Shown: piece by piece, positions 56,511 through 64,000 of the stretch
Position numbering within the stretch: the first letter of the stretch is position 1
How the letters are laid out: every line of letters starts with the position of its first letter
Assembly (NCBI GenBank): GCA_011799875.1
Contig: CM022297.1
Coordinates: 539,446,795-539,510,794 of the forward strand
Origin: Thinopyrum elongatum
Taxonomy: Eukaryota > Streptophyta > Magnoliopsida > Poales > Poaceae
Reading direction: 5' to 3'
Length of the DNA: 64,000 bases
Position numbers and translations under genes: made by a program
The notes under the pieces: generated by a model
The model's database searches: none
The model's input: the letters and a program-made list of their open reading frames with translations, nothing else
Told to the model about the DNA's origin: nothing

Positions 56511-57435
56511 CACAATGCAATTCATCCGCGTCCATATTTTCTACCGAATTGATTGTTTCATCGGAACTTTTTCCCTATATTTGCATGTGCAGGTAGAAGG
56601 GCAGCACATATGCAGTGAAAATGGCACACTCGGTGTTGGCAGTAGTCCAGATGCTCACATGCATTTTCTTCGCATGGCTCCGTAGATTCAGAGGTACATT
56701 TTTTTACTTTGTTATTCTTTCATACCTCTAACCATACCTGAATTATTCTAGGTAAAACGCTCAACACGTCAATCTTATAGGCAACGGAACAAAAAGAATA
56801 AGGTGCTGCCCAAAAGGAGATCAAATTGTAGACCTTGAGTTCCCGTCCATACGGTTAGACAACAACATCGCTGACACTGGCAACTTCTCAGAACATTCAT
56901 GATCTGATGCGGAGAGTTCAGCAATTTAACACAAGCATTTCATTACCTCTTAGAACCGCTTATCATTGTTTTGAGGTAATGTGTAATGAAAGCTACTTCT
57001 GGTATGATAAAGTGAATATATTGGAATTTAGTTGATGTCCACATATGAATTATTTCTGAACCAGTATTGTATTTAACTTCCATAATCCAATTTAATGAAT
57101 CTCATGCAACAACACCTTATTAAACTTGATTGTTATTTAGTGCTATTTGTCGATACCCTTTATGATGTATTGTGTACAACTATAGATAAATACTATATGG
57201 AATTGTAGAACCAAGTGTTTTTCCTCTTTTATGTTGTTGTGACGAATGGGTTCATAAACTAAGGACATGGAATGATTTTTTTCTCCTGTTGCAACGCACG
57301 GGCATGTTTGTGTACGTTTCGTACAAGGCCGTCCACAAACCTATAGTTATAACTTCCCATTATAATTAATTATCTATGTTGTTTTCTGCAGGCAGCAGTA
57401 ATTAATATGGGTACGTCGCCACATACGCTGAACAC
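56511..57435. other. AT-rich intergenic stretch
   Basis: No gene. 57280-57310 holds gttgcaacgcacgggcatg, a word common next to grass DNA transposons and seen in variant form near 18280; no ends found. Confidence 0.4.
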
Positions 57436-57870
57436 ATAATTTTTTTTAAAAGGGGAATATATTAATATCGCGCAGATACCAATTACACCCAGCCTCTGCA
57501 CCAACAAGAAGTCACAAAGACATCCAGGATGCACACAGCCTGAAAAAAAGAGACCTCGCCACAGTGATCAACTCCTCACAGCAGCAACACACGAACCACC
57601 ACCAAAGACAACACCCGGAAAACATAAAAGGTCTCCAAAAGCGACGCCTTCAGGAAGGAAACAGTGCACAAGCGCCGTCGTCGTCCGATCCAAGATCATA
57701 GGTTTTCACCCTGGAGAAAGACCGAGCTCTCAAAACAATACCTTCAACAAGGCAATTGCCACCCTGGAGAAAGACCGAGCTCTCAAAACAATACCTTCAA
57801 CAAGGCAATTGCCAGGCACAACCACTGAAGGCCAGACCTTAGGTTTTCACTCTGAAAGTCACGACTCGGC
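57436..57870 (-). mobile_element. LINE-type 3' end fragment, minus strand
   Basis: Begins on the plus strand with tttttttt, the tail of a minus-strand retroposon, followed by aaaaggggaatatattaata and 'cagcctctgcac', a pattern frequent at grass L1 3' ends. 57707-57759 is exactly duplicated at 57760-57812 (53 bp). No coding motifs. Confidence 0.5.
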
Positions 57871-58598
57871 ACCCGAGGAGCACCACCAAAAAATGAAATC
57901 CTCATACCGCAACAACATTACATTATGTGTTGGACATCCTAAGATAATGGGTACCATGTAGCTCGACCTACGGATCAACCACATTCTTATATTGTGTGTT
58001 GGACATGCATAGTATATACGTAAGACATAATGTTTGACTTGTGTAATTAATTCCCAGGTGTTTCTCTGCAAGCAGTCGGACAGTCGGATCCTATCTATAC
58101 GTGTCTGGGTGCAAGTTTACAATCCTTGTACAGACTACAAAGGGATCCATGTTTCTATTACAATCCTTGCAAACTTACTGATAACAAAGGAAGGTTAGAA
58201 TCATTAAACTACTGTCCTTTCAACTATATACACATGCATGTTTGAGCATTTTTCATGTTTCTGCTCCTGTCCTGGCATTCTGATTTTAGATACCGTAAAG
58301 AGAATGTGTCGATTGAAAATGCTTCATATAAAGAACACTTGAGATTTTGTCATCTATATCTGCCTGCACAAGTAGATCATAAGTGTAGTGTACAGATAAA
58401 ACCTCTTAGAAGAAAATGTGTTGCAATAAACAAGACAAGATCTTATAAGAAATATAGCACACCATTCACTACAGGAAAATCACACTTCGCCGTGTATCTC
58501 AAGGTATGCCGAGTGTCAAAACACGGGTTCTTGGTTTACATCCACATAATCTGAGTAAGAAACAACAAGCAAACAAATGGTGGTCGGCTTATTGGTAA
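57871..58598. other. Intergenic DNA before the second CACTA element
   Basis: No gene recognised. 58596-58598 (taa) is the presumed left target duplication of the next element. Confidence 0.5.
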
Positions 58599-58644
58599 CA
58601 CTAGTAGAAAACATGGCTTTGGTTGAGGCCTGGGTAAGCGCATT

Positions 58645-58890
58645 AATCCCGGTTCACTCACGAACTGGGACCAAAGGGTGCATCAGTCCCGGTTCGTGAG
58701 GCCAGGGCGCCGGCCGGGCCTCGGGGGCCATTGGTCCCGGTTCGTCTGACCCCTTTGGTCCCGGTTCCAGACATGAACCGGGACCAATGGGACTCGCTCC
58801 TGGCCCAGCACCTTTAGTTCCGGTTGGTGGGTGGAACCGGGACCAAATGTTGTCCTTTAGTCCCGGTTTTAACCACCAATCGGGACTAAA
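58645..58890 (+). promoter_or_regulatory. 5' subterminal repeat array of CACTA element 2
   Basis: Gtcccggtt words and complements, often as hairpins (ggtcccggttccagac facing gaaccgggacca), followed by aatatatacccc at 58900. Spacing differs from the first element, but the layout is the same. Confidence 0.75.
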
Positions 58891-59286
58891 GAGATCCCAA
58901 TATATACCCCCGCCCCTGCCCACGAACAGAGCCACTGCTCTGTTTTTTTTTGGCCGGCCGTGGGAGAGGTGTGTGTTGCTCTAACTCACCTCCTATGCAC
59001 ATGAGGTGTTCGATGAAATGCCCGAGCCACACTTAAGCTTTCTCCTCTCGAAGCTCCTTGTCCAAACTCCATTTTCCTCAAGATTTGTCTAGGTTTGCCG
59101 GTCCGTCCTGTACTGTCCCCGTCCTCACCGCCGTCGATCGCCCGCGCCGATCTCGTCGCCGGCACCACCGTGGTGAGCCTCTTGTTCTTATCTTTTTTCT
59201 AAAAGAAAAAATTCTTACTTGTATGATTTAGATAGATACTTGTATAATTTTCTTAATTTTATTATTGTTTGTTATTACATAGTGCG

Positions 59287-59730
59287 ATGGTTTTGGTATC
59301 CGCCCCCGTCGGCCCTCGTCCTGTCTATAATTCGGATGTGGTATATTATCTTTTACAACTATTTGTTTCATTTAGTGTTTATGACAATTATGCCGACCAA
59401 CGTGACATAGATGTTTTTATCTAGGAGGTATGTGAACCGGAAATTCCAACCGACCCTCTTGTCGAGAGGTTAAATTTAGTTGAAAAAGAAAACGATTACT
59501 TGAAGGAAAAATTGAAAAGAATTGAGGAGGAGAATATGGAATTGGAGTTGCATGTTGCGGATGTCGTCGATGATCACAAGATCTAGATGGATAAAATGCG
59601 CTTGAAGATTAGAAAGATTAAAAAATATGCCATTCATATTGAGGCTTGGTATCATTATGCCGTTGGATCAATTGTTACCTTAGTTGCGATTATGATCGCA
59701 TTTGTTGTTGCATTGAAATGGTTTACATAG
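59287..59730 (+). pseudogene. Coiled-coil, membrane-anchored ORF, second copy
   Basis: Exons 59287-59340 and 59425-59730 with the same intron position as 19608-20052. Start MVLVSAPVGPR, coiled-coil part ERLNLVEKENDYLKEKL, hydrophobic tail AVGSIVTLVAIMIAFVVAL. One change makes a TAG at 59584-59586, cutting it at about residue 71, before the membrane segment. All other differences are substitutions, none shifts the frame. Confidence 0.65.
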
Positions 59731-59948
59731 TTTCAATGTATGTTTTAGTTAGATGCTCTAGAGAGCTATATGTTGTTCAATGAGAACTATGTATGAACTT
59801 TATGTGTTTATTTTTTCAGTAATAACATTTGATCACTACTGTACTTTGATTTTAATGTGATGATGAACTTCTATTAATTTGGTCACTTCTCTATTCATGA
59901 TGTTCTGTAATGGTTTTTGACACACTTAATTATATATAATACACGCAG

Positions 59949-62900
59949 ATGAACCAGCAATGGATGTACGGTGACAGACGCACCTCCGAGTACATTAAGA
60001 GCGTGCATAATTTTCTCGAAGTGACTGAGGCAAACAAGCAGAATGGTTTTATGTGTTGTCCATGCCCTAGATGTGAGAATACGAAGTCTTACTCTGACTC
60101 GAAAACCCTTCATATTCACCTGCTTGAGAAGGGTTTCATGCCACACTATAATGTTTGGACCAAGCACGGAGAAAGAGGGGTTATGATGGAAGACAACGAA
60201 GAAGAAGAGGATGATGGCAACTATATGCCCCCTGAATACGGTGATGCTGCAACGGGGGAAGCTGAAGATCAAGAGGAACCAGACGATGTGCCCGATGATG
60301 ATCTTCGCCAGGTCATTGTTGATGCAAAGAGACAATGCCAAAGTGAAAGGGAGAAATTGAAGTTCGATCGCATGTTAGAGGATCACAAAAAAGGGTTGTA
60401 CCCAAATTGCGAAGATGGCAACACAAAGCTCGGTACCACACTGGAATTGCTGCAATGGAAGGCAGACAATGGTGTATCTGACAACGGATTTGAGAAGCTA
60501 CTGAAAATATTGAAGAAGAAGCTTCCAAAGGATAACGAATTGCCTGACAGTACGTACGGAGCAAAGAAGGTTCTATGCCCTCTAGGATTGGAGGTGCAGA
60601 AGATACATTCATGCCCTAATGACTGCATCCTCTACCGCGGTGCGTACGAGGATTTGAACGCATGCCCGGTATGCGGTGCATTGCGGTATAAGATCAGACG
60701 AGATGACCCTGGTGATGTTGATGGCGAGCGCCCCAGGAAGAGGGTTCCGGCCAAGGTGATGTGGTATGCTCCTATAGTACCACGGTTGAAACGTATTTTC
60801 AGAAACAAAGAGCATGCCAAGTTGATGCGATGGCACAAAGAGGACCGTAAGAAAGACGGGAAGTTGAGAGCACCCGCTGATGGGTCACAGTGGAGAAAAA
60901 TCGAGAGAAGACTTTGCAGGTGACGCAAGAAACGTGTGGTTTGGTTTAAGCGCGGATGGCATTAATCCTTTTGGGGAGCAGAGCAGCAATCATAGCACCT
61001 GGCCCGTGACTCTATGTATCTATAACCTTCCTTCTTGGTTGTGCATGAAGCGAAAGTTCATTATGATGCCAGTGCTCATCCAAGGCCCTAAGCAACCCGG
61101 CAACGACATTGATGTGTACCTAAGGCCATTAGTTGAAGAACTTTTACAGCTGTGGAATGGAAAAGGTGTACGTGTGTGGGATGAGCACGACCAGGAGGAA
61201 TTTGACCTACATGCGTTGCTGTTTGTAACCATCAATGATTGGCCTGCTCTCAGTAACCTTTCAAAACAGACAAACAAGGGATACCACGCATGCACACACT
61301 GTTTAGATGACACTAAAAGTATATATTTGGACAAATGCAGGAAGAATGTGTACCTGGGGCATCGTCGATTTCTTCCGACCAACCATCAATGTCGAAAGAA
61401 AGGCAAGCATTTCAAAGGCGAGGCAGATCACCAGAAGAAGCCGGCCGTCCGTACTGGTGATCACATACTTGCTATGGTCAATGATTTACAAGTAATCTTT
61501 GGAAAGGGTCCCGGCGAACTATCTGTTCCGAATTACGCTGAGGGACGCGCACCCATGTGGAAGAAGAAATCTATATTTTGGGACCTACCCTATTGGAAAG
61601 ACCTAGAGGTCCGCTCTGCAATCGACGTGATGCACGTGACGAAGAATCTTTGCGTGAACCTGCTAGGCTTCTTGGGCGTGTATGGGAAGACAAAAGATAC
61701 ACCTGAGGCACGGGAGGACCAGCAACGTGTGCACGAAAAAGACGGCATGCCTCCAAAGCAGTATGAAGGTCCTGCCAGCTACGCTCTTACCGAAGAAGAG
61801 AAGGAAATCTTCTTTGAATGCCTGCTCAGTATGAAGGTCCCGTCTGGCTTCTCATCGAATATAAAGGGAATAATAAATATGGTAGAGAAAAAGTTTTAGA
61901 ACCTAAAGTCTCATGACTGCCACGTGATTATGACGCAACTTCTTCCGGTTGCATTGAGGGGGCTTCTACCGGAAAATGTTCGATTAGCCATTGTGAAGCT
62001 ATGTGCATTCCTCAATGCAATATCTCAGAAGGTGATCGATCCAGAAATCCTACCAAGGTTAAGGAATGATTTGGCGCAATGTCTTGTCAGTTTTGAGCTG
62101 GTGTTCCCACCATCCTTCTTCAATATCATGACGCACGTACTAGTTCATCTAGTCGACGAGATTGCCATTCTGGGCCCTGTATTTCTACACAATATGCTCC
62201 CCTTTGAGAGGTTCATGGGAGTCTTGAAGAAATATGTTCGTAACCGTGCTAAGCCAGAAGGATGCATCTCCACGGGCCATCAAACAGAGGAGGTCATTGG
62301 GTTTTGTGTTGACTTCATTCCTGACCTTAAGAAGATTGGTCTCCCTCAATCGTGGTATGAGGGGAGACTGACTGGAAAAGGCACGCTAGGAGCGGACTCA
62401 ATAATATGTAGGGACGGGCATTCTTGGTCTGAAGCACACTACACAGTTCTACAGAATTCTACCTTGGTGACCCCGTATGTCAATGAACACAAGAATTTTC
62501 TGCGCTTCAAACACCCGGAGCAGTGTGACGACTGGATTACATGTGAACACATCAGGACTTTCGGCAGTTGGTTGCAAACACATCTCATGGGTGACAACAC
62601 TGTTGCAGATGAGCTATACTCGTTGGCCAAGGGACCATCTTCGACTGTATTGACTTACAAATGGTATGAGATAAATGAGAACACATTTTACACGATCGCC
62701 CAAGATCAAAAGAGCACCAACCAAAATAGTGGTGTCCGCTTTGATGCAGCAACCAACATGGGAAAGGACACATATTATGGTTACATAGTGGACATATGGG
62801 AACTTGACTATGGACATGATTTTAAGGTCCCTTTGTTTCGGTGCAAATGGGTCAATCTGTCAGGAGGCGGGGTACAGGTAGACCCGCAGTACGGAATGAC

Positions 62901-63240
62901 ATCAGTGGATCTCAACAATCTTGGGTACACAGACGAACCATTCGTCCTAGCCAATGATGTGGCGCAGGTTTTCTATGTGAAGGACATGTCTACCAAACTG
63001 AGAAAAAGAAAAGATAAGGAAGCGAATACATCATACGATGAGCCAAAGCGCCACATAGTTTTTTCAGGGAAAAGATATATCGTGGGAGTGGAGGGCAAGA
63101 CAGACATGTCTGAAGATTATGAAAAGTTTCATGAAATTCCTCCCTTCAAAGTCAAGGCTGACCCAAGCACCCTGTTAAACGCTGAAGATTATCCATGGTT
63201 ACGGCGCAATAAGCAAAGGACACAAGCGAAGAAAAAGTGA
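59949..63240 (+). pseudogene. TNP2-like CACTA transposase, nearly intact
   Basis: About 1,095 codons from MNQQWMYGDRRTSEY to RTQAKKK. Same domain order as the first copy: transposase-associated N-terminus with CCPCPRCENTKSY, acidic linker, TNP2/Transposase_21 core (DCILYRGAYEDLNACPVCG, GLSADGINPFG, NDIDVYLRPLVEEL, GYHACTHCL), DUF4218-like part (LHNMLPFERFMGVL) and DUF4216-like end (YYGYIVDIWELDY). Only two lesions: loss of about 10 bp near 60908, which shifts the frame, and a TAG at 61897-61899. It would act in the nucleus on the subterminal ends. Recently silenced, to judge by so few lesions. Confidence 0.9.
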
Positions 63241-63299
63241 AGACTTTCTCTCCACAACTATTATGATGATGCCTTTGATCTAGAATATCACTACAATTA

Positions 63300-64000
63300 C
63301 ATGTGAAGAAATGAAATGCTTTTTGTAACAGATGAGTTTTAGCACATGCTATGTGGGTGAAATGATGATACCATGCCAACTTTCAACCTTTTCAGAGTTC
63401 ATTTGTAGTGCTTTTCAATTTCAGGGTCATTTAGCTCAAAAAAAATCAGTAAATGCATGAAAAATACCAAATGAAGTCAGAAAGGGTTGAAAATTTATGA
63501 TGTGGCTTTGAATGGTGCATTTTGAACACACAAAAAGTCTGGAGTTCAAATAAGTTCAAAAAAATGAAATGCCTTTTGTAACAGATGAGTTTTCGTCCGA
63601 AGCCCTGATACTTCGAAAGAGATTGTCTATTTTGTACACGAAGTGCATCCAGTTTTTGCCGTAACCCTCTCAACTTTTTAGAACATGCTATGTGGGTGAA
63701 ATGATGATACCATGCCAAATTTCAACCTTTTCAGAGTTCATTTGTAGTGCTTTTCAATTTCAGGGTCATTTAGCTCAAAAAAATCAGTAAATGCATGAAA
63801 AATACCAAATGAAGTCAGAAAGGGTTGAAAAATTTATGATGTGGCTTTCAATGGTGCATTTTGAACACACAAAAAGTCTGGAGTTCAAATAAGTTCAAAA
63901 AAATGAAATGCTTTTTGTAACAGATGAGTTTTCGTCTGAAACCCTGATACTTCGAAAGAGATTGTCCATTTTGCACACGAAGTGCATCCATTTTTTGCCG
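63300..64000 (+). repeat. 330-bp satellite of CACTA element 2, cut by window end
   Basis: Same unit as 23590-25457: 'agcacatgctatgtggg' at 63341 and 'agaacatgctatgtggg' at 63680. The first copy lacks about 70 bp (tgtaacagatgagttttagc joins two parts). At least two copies are visible. Confidence 0.85.

Larger units (their letters stand above)
58599..64000 (+). mobile_element. CACTA element 2, 5' part, runs off window
   Basis: Starts CACTAGTAGAAAACATGG and matches the first element in order: subterminal array, TATA, leader, two-exon membrane ORF, TNP2-like gene, 330-bp satellite. It is better preserved than element 1. The right half, with any accessory gene and the 3' end, lies outside. Confidence 0.9.

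Overview
The window reads as a transposon-dense plant chromosome, most likely a Triticeae grass (wheat, barley, rye or Aegilops). Pointers: nested LTR retrotransposons with TG...CA ends and 5-bp target duplications; CACTA elements with CACTAGTAGAAAA ends and arrays of GTCCCGGTT sites; grass-type MITEs; GT-AG introns; one GC-rich grass-style exon. It is nuclear eukaryotic DNA: no operons, ribosome-binding sites or CRISPR arrays. The taxonomic call is inference from repeat style, not from a search.

Layout. 1-7042 is a large palindrome whose left arm runs off the window edge. Its arms carry later private insertions (a 1.49-kb element on the left, a 410-bp MITE on the right), and outward-facing Copia-type LTR pieces lie in its outer parts. 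8475-16828 is a complete but dead Ty1/Copia element flanked by GGTCG. 18924-32956 is a complete 14-kb CACTA element flanked by TTG. It carries a small coiled-coil/membrane ORF, a decayed TNP2-like transposase, a ~330-bp satellite, an internal copy of the GTCCCGG array acting as a second promoter region, a hairpin built from a captured SNF2 helicase fragment, and a second gene joining a Ptta/En/Spm-type domain to a Ulp1-like cysteine protease domain. 32960-37214 is mostly AT-rich low-complexity DNA. 37215-47499 holds LTR DNA of one Gypsy-type family in both orientations, including a non-autonomous gag-protease element on the minus strand, itself hit by a hAT-type MITE and a 716-bp TG...CA element.

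48884-56510 is the gene-like part: a two-exon RING-CH E3 ligase related to the N-terminus of the SUD1/DOA10/MARCH6 group, a zinc-knuckle relic of a FAR1/MULE protein, a minus-strand multi-exon gene or relic with a possible Ulp1-like C-terminus, and broken repeats of a G-type lectin receptor kinase (EGF-PAN part) split by a LINE-like retroposon. 58599-64000 is the 5' part of a second, better preserved CACTA element of the same family; comparison of the two copies fixes most of the lesions in the first.

How the parts work together: only the RING-CH gene looks like a plausible host gene. In the CACTA family the TNP2-like protein would act at the ends, the GTCCCGG arrays are the likely protein-binding sites and double as promoters, and the second gene would supply the accessory protein. 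The most unusual features are the SNF2-derived hairpin, the conserved membrane ORF, and the reuse of the end-type repeat array as an internal promoter.
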